64,000 nt of DNA, taken from positions 186,001 to 250,000 of the forward strand of contig CCRI01000010.1 of the NCBI GenBank assembly GCA_000985875.1, given 5' to 3'. Positions 17,784 to 26,119 of the stretch are shown here, one piece after another. The stretch is from Neorhizobium galegae bv. officinalis (GTDB lineage: Bacteria; Pseudomonadota; Alphaproteobacteria; Rhizobiales; Rhizobiaceae). A program made the position numbers and the translations under genes. The stretch's first letter is position 1; each line of letters opens with the position of its first letter. The notes beneath the pieces are model-generated. The model saw nothing but the letters and a program-made list of their open reading frames with translations, made no database searches and was not told the origin of the DNA.

Positions 17784-19066
17784 GCGGCGTCGAGGTCATC
17801 ACCTTCGGCTGTCGGCTCAATACCTATGAATCGGAAGTGATGCGGGCAGAGGCCGAAAAGGCCGGGCTCAACAACGCCATCCTGGTCAATACCTGCGCCG
17901 TCACCGGCGAGGCCGTGCGCCAGGCCCGCCAGGCGATCCGCCGGGCGCGGCGCGAAAACCCGCATGCCCGCATCATCGTCACAGGCTGCGCTGCCCAGAC
18001 CGAAAAAGACACCTTTGCCGGCATGGCCGAAGTCGATGCCGTGCTCGGCAACGAGGAGAAGCTGAAAAGCGCCTCCTACCGGGCGCTGCCGGATTTCGGC
18101 GTCTCGGCGGAAGAGAAACTCCGTGTCAACGACATCATGAGCGTGCGCGCCACCGCGCCGCAGATGGTGAAGCATATCGACGGCCATGTGCGCGCCTTCA
18201 TCCAGGTGCAGAACGGCTGCGATCACCGCTGCACCTTCTGCATCATCCCCTATGGCCGCGGCAATTCCCGCTCGGTGCCGATGGGCGCCGTGGTCGATCA
18301 GGCCCGGCGGCTGACCGAAAGCGGTTATCGCGAGATCGTGCTGACCGGCGTCGATGCCACCAGCTACGGCGCCGATCTCCCCGGCCAGCCGTCGCTCGGG
18401 CTTCTCGCCAAGACGCTGCTCAAACAGGTGCCGGAGATCCTGCGCCTTCGCCTGTCCTCGATCGACAGTATCGAGGCGGACAAACACCTCTGGGACCTGA
18501 TCGCCGACGAGCCGCGGTTCATGCCGCATCTGCACCTGTCGCTGCAGCATGGCGACGACATGATCCTCAAGCGGATGAAGCGCCGCCACTCGCGCGCCGA
18601 GGCGCTGGCCTTCACCGAACAGGCGCGGCGCCTGCGGCCCGAGATCGCCTTCGGGGCGGATATGATCGCCGGTTTCCCGACCGAGACCGAAGAGATGTTC
18701 GAGAATGCCGCGACGCTCTCGGAAGAGGCGGGCATCTCCTTCCTGCACGTCTTCCCCTATAGCCCGCGCTCGGGCACGCCAGCTGCCCGCATGCCGCAGG
18801 TCGATCGGGCTGTCGTCAAGGACCGGGCGGCGCGGCTGCGCGCGCGCGGCGAGGTGCTGCATCGCGTCCATCTCGACCGCATGGTCGGCACCGAGCAGGC
18901 GATCATCGTCGAGAACAACGGCATGGCGCATACGGAAAACTTTTCGCTGGTGGCCGTGCCTCGCCTCGTTCCCCGCGAGTTCACGCGGGTTACGATTACC
19001 GGCCATAACGGCAAACATCTGGAAATGCAGGTCACGTCCGCCCTTGTCCCGTCTCGGGCGGCGTAA
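17780..19066 (+). CDS. mtaB: tRNA t6A37 methylthiotransferase MtaB
   Basis: Radical-SAM enzyme that adds a methylthio group to t6A37 of tRNAs reading ANN codons. 428 aa: N-terminal UPF0004 domain with cysteines in FGCRLN, NTCAVT and TGCAAQ; radical-SAM CxxxCxxC in [16 protein letters not shown] near residue 148; C-terminal TRAM-like region. Starts with TTG overlapping the dapF stop, with GGAGG upstream. Sits in the conserved dapF-mtaB-ftsY order. Confidence 0.94.
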   Translation: MSGVEVITFGCRLNTYESEVMRAEAEKAGLNNAILVNTCAVTGEAVRQARQAIRRARRENPHARIIVTGCAAQTEKDTFAGMAEVDAVLGNEEKLKSASYRALPDFGVSAEEKLRVNDIMSVRATAPQMVKHIDGHVRAFIQVQNGCDHRCTFCIIPYGRGNSRSVPMGAVVDQARRLTESGYREIVLTGVDATSYGADLPGQPSLGLLAKTLLKQVPEILRLRLSSIDSIEADKHLWDLIADEPRFMPHLHLSLQHGDDMILKRMKRRHSRAEALAFTEQARRLRPEIAFGADMIAGFPTETEEMFENAATLSEEAGISFLHVFPYSPRSGTPAARMPQVDRAVVKDRAARLRARGEVLHRVHLDRMVGTEQAIIVENNGMAHTENFSLVAVPRLVPREFTRVTITGHNGKHLEMQVTSALVPSRAA

Positions 19067-19081
19067 CCGGAACAGGTTCTC

Positions 19082-20713
19082 ATGGCATTGGGCTTCATCA
19101 AACGCGTCTTCACCTTCGGCAAGCCCGCCGAGGAACCGGCACCCGATGCCGTAAGGCCGGAGGATATTGCCGCCATCCAGGCGGAACTGGAGCCGAAGTC
19201 GCGCGACGAAGACCTGCCGGTTTCGCCGGTCGATCCGGTGGCGCCGGCTGAGATCGAGACGGCTGGCGGGCCTGTTTCGGATGTGGTGGCGGAGAATGTC
19301 GATCTGTCTGAGGCGGAGACTGCCGACGACGAGGAGTCGGCGCTGCTTTCCGGTGTCGAAGCCGCATCCGATATCGGCATGGTGCCGCTGTCGTTGCTGC
19401 AGGCGGAAGCCGAGGCCGAGGAAGACGCCGTTGGATCGGCGGAAGCACCCCCCTCTGTCCTGTCGGACATCTCCCCCTCAAGGGGGGAGATCACGGATGA
19501 GCCGCCTCTTTCCCATTCTACCGACAGTGTTGCTGCTGCGGACTCGAAGTCTGTTTTAGGGCAAGGAGCTACCCACGATTCGATCTCCCCCCTTGAGGGG
19601 GAGATGTCCGGCAGGACAGAGGGGGGTGAGGCGCGGTCTGCAGAGCAGAGCAATCGATCCAGTGAATCGATTGCAGCAACGAACGTCCTGAGCCAAAGCG
19701 AAGGGCTGGAGCCGCCGCCCGAGCCCACCCTCCCCAGAGGTTTCTCCACCGTCCGCCCGGAACCCACGCCCGAACCCGTTATCCCCCAGCCGAAACTCAC
19801 CTGGTTCCAGCGCCTGCGCGCCGGCCTCGCTCGCACGTCGTCGCAGCTCACCGGCCAGATCAGCGCGCTCTTTACCAAGCGCAAGCTGGACGACGACACG
19901 CTGGAACAGCTCGAAGACCTGCTGATCCAGGCCGATCTCGGCGTCGAGACCGCCATGCGGGTCACCGGCGCGCTGTCGTCCGAGCGTTATGGCAAGGACG
20001 TCACCGGCGAAGACGTGTCGCGGATCATGGCGGCCGAAATCACCAGGGTTCTTGCGCCAGTCGCAAAGCCGCTGGCGCTCGATCTCAATCACAAGCCGCA
20101 TGTCATCCTCGTCGTCGGCGTCAACGGCACCGGCAAGACGACGACGATCGGCAAGCTGGCGGCGAAACTGTCAGGCTCCGGCCTCAAGGTCATGCTCGCC
20201 GCCGGCGATACGTTTCGCGCGGCCGCGATCGAGCAGCTGAAGATCTGGGCGGACCGCACCGGCTCTGGCTTTATCGGCACCAAGCTCGGCGCCGATGCGG
20301 CGGGGCTTGCCTATGATGCTTACGAGCAGGCGCGTGCCAACAAGAGCGACGTCCTGATCATCGATACCGCCGGCCGGCTGCAGAACCGCACCGAGCTGAT
20401 GGCCGAGCTCGAAAAGATCGTCCGCGTGCTCGGCAAGCTCGATCCCGACGCGCCGCATACGGTGCTGCAGACGCTCGACGCCACGACCGGCCAGAACGCC
20501 ATGAACCAGGTCGAGATCTTCCGCAATGTTGCCGGCGTCAGCGGCCTGATCATGACCAAGCTCGACGGCACGGCGCGCGGCGGCATTCTCGTGGCGATCG
20601 CCGCCAAGCACAAGCTGCCAGTCTATTTCATCGGGGTCGGCGAGGGTGTAGACGATCTCGAACCCTTCGAGGCGCAGGATTTTGCGCGCGCCATTGCCGG
20701 GATTGCCCATTGA
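19082..20713 (+). CDS. ftsY: Signal recognition particle receptor FtsY, with repeat-derived insert
   Basis: SRP receptor GTPase at the inner membrane, partner of Ffh. 543 aa. An acidic low-complexity A region (about 1-240) is followed by the NG domain with [15 protein letters not shown] (near residue 345), DTAGRLQNR and [10 protein letters not shown]. Residues about 122-182 are translated from a paired palindromic repeat ([10 protein letters not shown] and [15 protein letters not shown]), so an intergenic-type element has been absorbed in frame into the dispensable linker. The NG core is intact. Confidence 0.96.
   Translation: MALGFIKRVFTFGKPAEEPAPDAVRPEDIAAIQAELEPKSRDEDLPVSPVDPVAPAEIETAGGPVSDVVAENVDLSEAETADDEESALLSGVEAASDIGMVPLSLLQAEAEAEEDAVGSAEAPPSVLSDISPSRGEITDEPPLSHSTDSVAAADSKSVLGQGATHDSISPLEGEMSGRTEGGEARSAEQSNRSSESIAATNVLSQSEGLEPPPEPTLPRGFSTVRPEPTPEPVIPQPKLTWFQRLRAGLARTSSQLTGQISALFTKRKLDDDTLEQLEDLLIQADLGVETAMRVTGALSSERYGKDVTGEDVSRIMAAEITRVLAPVAKPLALDLNHKPHVILVVGVNGTGKTTTIGKLAAKLSGSGLKVMLAAGDTFRAAAIEQLKIWADRTGSGFIGTKLGADAAGLAYDAYEQARANKSDVLIIDTAGRLQNRTELMAELEKIVRVLGKLDPDAPHTVLQTLDATTGQNAMNQVEIFRNVAGVSGLIMTKLDGTARGGILVAIAAKHKLPVYFIGVGEGVDDLEPFEAQDFARAIAGIAH
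19447..19628. repeat. Paired palindromic repeat inside the ftsY coding sequence
   Basis: Two inverted copies of about 46 bp, differing at one position, are separated by about 90 bp. Each has a CTCCCCCTCAAGGGGGGAG core and a CCCCCCTCTG outer end. The reading frame is kept across the whole element. The same 46-bp unit occurs as a pair at 24963-25187. Confidence 0.85.
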
Positions 20714-20777
20714 TGCCACAAATCTGCCTTGGCATCCGCGCAGGGCCAAGGCAGGATTAAGCAGGTTTGACCAATAT

Positions 20778-21461
20778 ATGAAATTCGAAAGCGACACGAC
20801 GCCCACCGCTGCCGACCGGCACCATCCAATGCTGAAGCTTGCGCTTGAGCTCGGGCCGCTGCTTGTCTTCTTCTTCGCCAATCTGCGCGGAGAATGGCTT
20901 GCCGCAACTTTTCCGTGGCTTTCGGTGCTCGGCGGCCCGCTTTTCATCGCCAGCGGCCTGTTCATGCTCGCGACCGTCGTTTCGCTCGTCGTCTCGAAGA
21001 TCGTTCTCGGGCATCTGCCTATGATGCCCTTCATTTCCGGCATCGTCGTGCTTGTCTTCGGCGGGCTCGGCATCTGGCTGCAGGACGAGCTGTTCTTCAA
21101 GATGAAGCCGACCATCATCAACACGCTGTTCGGCGTCGTGCTGCTCGGCGGCCTGCTGTTCGGCAAATCGCTCCTCGGCTATGTGTTCAATGCGGCCTTC
21201 CAGCTCGATGATGCCGGCTGGCGCAAGCTCACCATCCGCTGGGGTGTGTTCTTCCTGTTCCTTGCCGTCCTCAACGAAATCGTCTGGCGCGGCGCGAACG
21301 CCTATTACCTGCCCGACGTCAAGGCGGCGGACAATTTCTGGGTCGCCTTCAAGGTCTGGGGCACGATGCCGATCACGCTGATCTTCACCATGACGCAGAT
21401 GCCGCTGATCATGCGCCACACGGTCCAGGACCCGTCAGGCGAAGCCGAGGTCGAAAAGTGA
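20778..21461 (+). CDS. Septation protein A / inner-membrane YciB family
   Basis: Polytopic inner-membrane protein of the IspZ/YciB family, 227 aa, linked in other bacteria to septation and envelope integrity. Features seen: [44 protein letters not shown] and LNEIVWRG. The start at 20778 gives the family N-terminus with a short hydrophilic head. It follows ftsY closely and overlaps the DUF2585 gene by 4 bp. Confidence 0.9.
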   Translation: MKFESDTTPTAADRHHPMLKLALELGPLLVFFFANLRGEWLAATFPWLSVLGGPLFIASGLFMLATVVSLVVSKIVLGHLPMMPFISGIVVLVFGGLGIWLQDELFFKMKPTIINTLFGVVLLGGLLFGKSLLGYVFNAAFQLDDAGWRKLTIRWGVFFLFLAVLNEIVWRGANAYYLPDVKAADNFWVAFKVWGTMPITLIFTMTQMPLIMRHTVQDPSGEAEVEK

Positions 21462-22045
21462 CTGCAGCGGAATTCTTCCCATCGAGTTCTTCCTCCCGGC
21501 GCTGGCTTCTCGCCGCGCTCATCCTGTTTCTGCTCCAGATCGCCATCCTCTACGTGATGGGGCGCATTCCGATCTGCGAATGCGGTTATGTGAAATTCTG
21601 GGAAGGCGGGGTGAACACCAGCGGCAATTCGCAGCATCTCTCCGACTGGTACACGCCGTCGCACATCATCCACGGTTTCCTGTTCTACGGTCTTGGCTGG
21701 CTGATCCTGCGCCGCGCGCCGCTGACGGCCCGGCTGTCGCTGGCGGTGCTGATCGAGGCCGCCTGGGAGATCGCCGAGAATTCGCCATTGATCATCGACC
21801 GCTACCGCACCGCGACCATGGCGCTCGGTTATACCGGCGACAGCATCCTCAATTCGGCAATGGACACGGTGTTCATGGCGCTCGGCTTCTTCGCCGCCTC
21901 GCGCCTGCCGGTCTGGCTGACGATCGCGATCGCGATCTTCTTCGAGCTTGCGACAGGCTACATCATCCGCGACAATCTGACGCTCAACGTGCTGATGCTC
22001 GTCTGGCCGGTCGATGCTGTTCGGGTGTGGCAGGGCGGGCTGTAG
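21458..22045 (+). CDS. DUF2585 membrane protein
   Basis: 195-aa integral membrane protein of the DUF2585 (UPF0314) family, found in alphaproteobacteria and without known function. Four or five hydrophobic segments; conserved-looking patches are [31 protein letters not shown] and [18 protein letters not shown]. The GTG start overlaps the stop of the septation protein gene (GTGA), so it is coupled to it. Confidence 0.87.
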   Translation: MTAAEFFPSSSSSRRWLLAALILFLLQIAILYVMGRIPICECGYVKFWEGGVNTSGNSQHLSDWYTPSHIIHGFLFYGLGWLILRRAPLTARLSLAVLIEAAWEIAENSPLIIDRYRTATMALGYTGDSILNSAMDTVFMALGFFAASRLPVWLTIAIAIFFELATGYIIRDNLTLNVLMLVWPVDAVRVWQGGL

Positions 22046-22070
22046 GTTTCGGCTGCGGGCGAGGGAAAAA

Positions 22071-22300
22071 AGACCCCTCCCGGCCTGCCGGCCACCCTCC
22101 CCACAAGGGGGAGGGAGACCAAGCCGCGATGCTCCTGCCAAACCATAGACCTCGATTGTTGGCTCAAGATCGCCGCTTGATCGAAGATATGACTACTCTC
22201 ATTATTGAAGACATCCTGCTCACGACGGGGAACTGCGAGCAGGCGGCATATATCCCTCCCCCTTGTGGGGAGGGTGCCCGGCAGGGCGGGAGGGGTCTTT
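22071..22300. repeat. Paired palindromic repeat flanking a 130-bp spacer
   Basis: A left unit AGACCCCTCCCGGCCTGCCG with CCTCCCCACAAGGGGGAGGG faces an inverted right unit CCCTCCCCCTTGTGGGGAGG with GCCCGGCAGGGCGGGAGGGG. The spacer holds no gene. Confidence 0.75.
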
Positions 22301-22602
22301 AACAGGGGACGATTTAACCCGCTCATGAAAAATGCCCCCAACAGCATCAATGCTTTGCGGACATTCACTTCCCCGCTCGTCCCCGTCTATTCGAAACCAC
22401 CCCATAATTACCCCGTCATCGGATGGGAGACCGGGTTCGCGAACCGGCATCCTCGTCCAAGGGTTTTCGGACCCAGGTTTCCGGTGATGGTTGCGAAGGC
22501 GATAGACGAGGGCTCGGCAATCCTCATTCGACCGCCGAAAGCAGCCGGGGCAGGCACAAACCACCTACCTCCCACATACCCGATACCGCCTGCCCCATTC
22601 CC

Positions 22603-22638
22603 AAAGCAAAACCGCGCCGGACAAGACGTCCGGCGCGG
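22603..22638 (-). terminator. Intrinsic terminator of the ccm operon
   Basis: On the minus strand CCGCGCCGGAC and GTCCGGCGCGG form an 11-bp stem with a 5-nt loop, followed by TTTTGCTTTGGG. It lies about 20 nt past the ccmG stop codon. Confidence 0.75.
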
Positions 22639-22658
22639 CCAAAACTGCTGGTGCCTGA

Positions 22659-23261
22659 TCAGCCCTTCGCCGAAGCCTTTTCGATCGCCGGCAGGAGATC
22701 CTGCGTCAGGCTGCGGGCGTCGAAGGGACCGACCTTCTTGTAGAGGATCGTGCCGTCAGGCGCGACCAGATAGCTTTCCGGAATACCGTAGACACCCCAG
22801 TCGATCGCCGCCTTGCCGTTCGGATCCACGCCGATCGCCTTGTAAGGGTTGCCGAGTTCGCCGAGGAAACGCAGCGCGTTGTCGTTGCGGTCCTTGTAGT
22901 TGATGCCGACGATGGTGAGCCGGCTATCGTTCGCCAGCTCCTTCAGGATCGGGTGTTCCTGCCGGCAGGGCACGCACCAGGAGGCAAAGACGTTGACGAG
23001 CGTCAGCTTGCCGGTGATCGCGGCAGACGTCAGTGCTGCGGTGTTCGAGCCCTCCAGCGGCGGAAGGGCCAGCGACGGCGCCTTCTTGCCGATCAGGGCG
23101 GAGGGAATGGCCGAGACGTCACGGCCGTTGACGTCCTGGTCGTAGAGCATCTTGCCGGCGACGGCGGCAAAACCCAGGAAGATCACCAACGGAATCAGCG
23201 GCAGTGCATGACGTGCCAGGCTTTTGCGCGCGGCGGGCTGGTTTTCGGTCTCGATGCTCAT
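22659..23261 (-). CDS. ccmG: DsbE/CcmG thiol:disulfide oxidoreductase
   Basis: Membrane-anchored periplasmic thioredoxin that reduces apocytochrome c for heme attachment. 200 aa: one N-terminal membrane helix (about residues 17-38), then a thioredoxin fold with the active site WCVPC and the acidic/Pro features of CcmG (GVDPNGKAAIDWGVYGIPESYL). Its start overlaps the ccmD stop (ATGA). Last gene of the ccmABCDG series. Confidence 0.94.
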   Translation of the reverse strand: MSIETENQPAARKSLARHALPLIPLVIFLGFAAVAGKMLYDQDVNGRDVSAIPSALIGKKAPSLALPPLEGSNTAALTSAAITGKLTLVNVFASWCVPCRQEHPILKELANDSRLTIVGINYKDRNDNALRFLGELGNPYKAIGVDPNGKAAIDWGVYGIPESYLVAPDGTILYKKVGPFDARSLTQDLLPAIEKASAKG

Positions 23262-23428
23262 CCCGCGTCACCTGTCGGCTGGGCGGAGCGGCGGCGGATG
23301 CCGGAGGCTTCGAGCTCGGCCAGTTCCTGCCTGCGGGCGCGACCGTCCAGCCAGGTCCAGGCGATCAGACAGAGGATGACGATCGCCGTAACGGCATAGG
23401 ACATGGCTATATAAAAGGTGTGGGTCAT
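23258..23428 (-). CDS. ccmD: Heme exporter protein CcmD
   Basis: Small single-helix membrane protein, 56 aa, that helps release holo-CcmE from the CcmABC complex. One hydrophobic segment (YAVTAIVILCLIAWTWLDGR) is followed by a charged tail, the CcmD pattern. The ATG at 23428 starts MTHTFYIAM and lies 4 nt after ccmC; the frame continues upstream but inside ccmC. Confidence 0.87.
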   Translation of the reverse strand: MTHTFYIAMSYAVTAIVILCLIAWTWLDGRARRQELAELEASGIRRRSAQPTGDAG

Positions 23429-23432
23429 GGTT

Positions 23433-24191
23433 TTACGCCTCCCGCCCGGCCAAACGCGCGGCCATGCGGCGCTGGGCGGCGACACGACGGCGCCAGATCT
23501 CGTTGCGCATCGCCATCACATGCAGGGTGAAGAACAGCAGCGTGAAGGCGATCGCCATGACCAGCAGCGGCCAGAGGAATTCCCGGTCGATGGTCGGGCC
23601 GCCCATGCGGATGACGCTTGCCGGCTGGTGCAGCGTATTCCACCAGTCGACCGAGAACTTGATGATCGGGATGTTGACGAAGCCGACGAGGATCAGCACG
23701 GCCGAGACACGCGCCGCCCTCGACGGGTCGTCCATGGCGCGGTTGAGCGCGATCAGGCCGAGATACATGAGGAAAAGCACGAAGACGGAGGTGAGGCGCG
23801 CGTCCCAGACCCACCAGGTCCCCCACATCGGCCTGCCCCAGAGGGAGCCGGTGGCGAGCGCAATCAGCGTGAAGGCGGCGCCGAGCGGGGCTGCGGCCTT
23901 GTGGCTGACGTCGGCGAGGGGATGGCGCCAGACCAGCGTGCCGATCGCCGAAACGGCCATCACCGTGTAGCACATCATCGACAGCCAGGCGGAGGGCACA
24001 TGCACATACATGATGCGCACCGTCAGGCCCTGCTGGTAATCGCCCTCGGTGGTAAAACTCAGGTAGAGGCCGATCGCGAACAGGATCGCTGTGGCCGCCG
24101 CCATAAAGGGGAGGATGCGGGCCGCCAAAGCCAGAAACCGCGTCGGGTTGGCCAGGTCGCTGAACTTGCTGATGGCGAGGCTGTCGGTCAT
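23433..24191 (-). CDS. ccmC: Heme exporter protein CcmC
   Basis: Six-helix inner-membrane protein, 252 aa, that presents heme to the chaperone CcmE. The tryptophan-rich periplasmic motif is visible (WGTWWVWDARLTSVFVLF), with histidines in YVHVPSAWLS and in WWNTLHQPASV. A GTG six bases upstream is an alternative start. A 15-bp tandem repeat separates it from ccmB. Confidence 0.95.
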   Translation of the reverse strand: MTDSLAISKFSDLANPTRFLALAARILPFMAAATAILFAIGLYLSFTTEGDYQQGLTVRIMYVHVPSAWLSMMCYTVMAVSAIGTLVWRHPLADVSHKAAAPLGAAFTLIALATGSLWGRPMWGTWWVWDARLTSVFVLFLMYLGLIALNRAMDDPSRAARVSAVLILVGFVNIPIIKFSVDWWNTLHQPASVIRMGGPTIDREFLWPLLVMAIAFTLLFFTLHVMAMRNEIWRRRVAAQRRMAARLAGREA

Positions 24192-24226
24192 GGGCACTTT
24201 CTAATCTGCGCGCGGAAAAGCAGCTT

Positions 24227-24286
24227 GATCCCGGTCAACCCGATCCGATTCAACCTGATCCTGATCAATCCGATTCTAGTCAATCG
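24227..24286. repeat. Four-unit 15-bp tandem repeat between ccmB and ccmC
   Basis: Four consecutive degenerate units (GATCCCGGTCAACCC, GATCCGATTCAACCT, GATCCTGATCAATCC, GATTCTAGTCAATCG). All share GAT at the start and TCAA near position 9-12. The last unit overlaps the final codons and stop of ccmB. In the mRNA sense the units present TTGA at regular 15-base spacing, ahead of ccmC translation. Confidence 0.8.
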
Positions 24287-24939
24287 CCGGCATTGCGCAA
24301 CGCCAGTGCCGCACCGAGCGGGCCGAGCACGGCAAAAAACATCGTGATTGCCACCAATATCAAGAAAGGCGGCATAAACGGGGCAGGGTCCTCGACCGCC
24401 GCATAGGAAGCGCTGACCCCGAAGATCAGCACGGGGATCGCGAGCGGCAGGACAAGGATCGAGACGAGCAGCCCGCCGCGCGGCAGGGCGACCGCGACCG
24501 CCGCTCCGACCGCGCCGATGAAGGTCAGCGCCGGCGTGCCGACCAGCAGCGTCAGCATGGTGGCGCCGATCGCCACCTCGTCCATGTTCATGAACAGCCC
24601 GAGCAGCGGCGAGGCGATCACCAGCGGCAAGCCGTTGCCGAGCCAGTGGGCGAGGCATTTGACCAGCACGGTCAGGACGAGCGGATGTTCCTGCATCAGA
24701 AGAAGGTCGAGCGATCCGTCTTCGCGCTCGGTCTGGAACAGGCGGTCGAGGCCGAGCAGGGCCGACAGCAGCGCGCCGATCCAGACGATCGCCGGGCCGA
24801 TGCGGGAGAGAAGGTTGAGATCCGGGCCGACGGCGAAGGGGATGACGGCGACGACGGTCATGAAGAAGAGGACACCGATCAGGGCGCCGCCGCCGGCGCG
24901 GACGGAGAGTTTGAGGTCGCGGAGGAGGAGGGCTGTCAT
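24280..24939 (-). CDS. ccmB: Heme exporter protein CcmB
   Basis: Membrane subunit of the CcmAB ABC complex for cytochrome c maturation, 219 aa with about six helices. Family features: LLRDLKLSVRAGGGALIG at the N-terminus, EREDGSLDLLLMQEHPL in the first cytoplasmic loop and the GLFMNMDE segment. Separated from ccmA by a palindromic repeat pair that is unusually large for an operon gap. Confidence 0.94.
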   Translation of the reverse strand: MTALLLRDLKLSVRAGGGALIGVLFFMTVVAVIPFAVGPDLNLLSRIGPAIVWIGALLSALLGLDRLFQTEREDGSLDLLLMQEHPLVLTVLVKCLAHWLGNGLPLVIASPLLGLFMNMDEVAIGATMLTLLVGTPALTFIGAVGAAVAVALPRGGLLVSILVLPLAIPVLIFGVSASYAAVEDPAPFMPPFLILVAITMFFAVLGPLGAALALRNAGD

Positions 24940-24962
24940 GATCTGGCCTCTCGCCGGGGTTT

Positions 24963-25187
24963 ACCCCCCTCTGCCCTGCCGGGCATCTCCCCCTCAAGGG
25001 GGGAGATCGGCAAGGCGCAAGACCTTCGCCAAACGTTGACCGCTTGGGCAGCGGAGAGCGCAGATTTCATATTGATGACGATATTTATGCTGGTGATGGT
25101 ACGTCGAGACCTAACTTGGGGGCAGGACGGCAACTCCATCCGATCTCCCCCCTTGAGGGGGAGATGCCCGGCAGGGCAGAGGGGGGT
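24963..25187. repeat. Paired palindromic repeat between ccmA and ccmB
   Basis: Inverted 46-bp units of the same family as those inside ftsY: CCCCCCTCTGCCCTGCCGGG outer part, CTCCCCCTCAAGGGGGGAG core. They enclose about 133 bp unrelated to the ftsY spacer. The element lies inside the ccm transcription unit. Confidence 0.85.
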
Positions 25188-25204
25188 AGCCACAGGCAGG
25201 ACGA

Positions 25205-25849
25205 TCACCATCTTCCCTCCCCAACACCCGCAAACCCCGTCATCCGCAGTTCCTTGGCATTCTCCAGCCCCAGCGGCTGATGGGTCGCCGCCAGTAAAAT
25301 ACCGCCAGCCGCAAGATGCGCCTTGATCAGCTCCGTGAACACACCCTCCGCACTCACATCGAGCGCCGCAGTCGGCTCGTCCAATATCCAGACCGGCCGA
25401 TACGCGACGAGCAGCTTGGCAAACGCCATGCGGCGCTGCTGGCCGGCGGAGAGATAACCGAAGGGAAGATGGACGATACCCCCGAGGCCCACGGCGTCGG
25501 CGGCCTCGCCCGGCGGGATACCCTTGCCGTCCTGCGTGTCGCCAAGGAAGTCCTTCCAGAAGGCGAGATTCTCAAAGACCGTCAATTCCGCCTTCATCGC
25601 ATTGCGGTGGCCGAGATAGTGGCAGGCCTCGGCGGCGCGCATGCCCGAATCGGCACTGTCCGAAGTCCAGGTGACGCGACCGGTCTCCGGGCGCAGCAAT
25701 CCGGCCACGACCCGCAGAAGGGTCGATTTTCCCGATCCGTTGCGGCCGGTCAGGACGAGGCTTTCACCGGCTCCGAGATCAAAGGAGACATCCGTGAAAA
25801 TCAGGTCTTCGCCGCGCCTCGCGCTCAAATTTTCGGCGACAAGCCGCAT
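25205..25849 (-). CDS. ccmA: Heme exporter ATP-binding protein CcmA
   Basis: ATPase subunit that powers release of heme-loaded CcmE, 214 aa. Walker A GRNGSGKST, signature LSAGQQRR, Walker B VWILDEP and H-loop ATHQP are all present. The chosen ATG has AAGG 9 nt upstream; ATG codons at 25864 and 25879 are possible but lack a ribosome site. First gene of the ccm series, divergent from acnA. Confidence 0.94.
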   Translation of the reverse strand: MRLVAENLSARRGEDLIFTDVSFDLGAGESLVLTGRNGSGKSTLLRVVAGLLRPETGRVTWTSDSADSGMRAAEACHYLGHRNAMKAELTVFENLAFWKDFLGDTQDGKGIPPGEAADAVGLGGIVHLPFGYLSAGQQRRMAFAKLLVAYRPVWILDEPTAALDVSAEGVFTELIKAHLAAGGILLAATHQPLGLENAKELRMTGFAGVGEGRW

Positions 25850-25928
25850 GCGGGAGACCTTCATTAAGATTTTAATCATCGCGATCCGAAAATTTATTCG
25901 GAATGCGCGTCAAGCGTCTGGAACCCTT

Positions 25929-25947
25929 CTTAGAAATTATCTATAAG
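25929..25947. promoter_or_regulatory. Imperfect inverted repeat resembling an Irr (ICE) box
   Basis: CTTAGAAAT-T-ATCTATAAG: the arms match at 7 of 9 positions and contain a TTAGAA half-site as in rhizobial iron control elements. It lies in the divergent gap between ccmA and acnA, both iron/heme-related. The right half is degenerate, so this is only a candidate. Confidence 0.3.
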
Positions 25948-26119
25948 CACTGCAACCACGCCAGCGGCCGGCGTGATTTCAATCTTCCGCCGAACCTGAA
26001 GATCCCAAAAAATCTTCTCGTGCGGACAGCGGAAATGGTCGTACCCGCATCCTGATGTGCATGAAGTGCATAGGCGTCCGCACGCGCGTGTTGGCTCTTT
26101 AATCAGCGGGGTTTATTCC

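Larger units (their letters stand above)
22046..22658. other. Non-coding gap between DUF2585 gene and ccmG
   Basis: 613 bases with no supported gene. It contains the repeat pair at 22071-22300 and the ccmG terminator at 22603-22638. The stretch from about 22310 to 22600 shows no convincing gene, tRNA or operator; its open frames have no family resemblance. Confidence 0.6.

Noticed and set aside
19447..19628. Insertion sequence inside ftsY
   Set aside because: No transposase frame and no obvious target duplication; the arms match gene-free palindromic units seen four more times in the window.
22420..22480. tRNA-like fragment (GGGTTCGCGAACC resembles a T arm)
   Set aside because: No acceptor, D or anticodon arm can be drawn around it and there is no CCA-type end.
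24227..24286. CRISPR-like array
   Set aside because: The units are contiguous, degenerate and 15 bp long, with no spacers and no cas genes.
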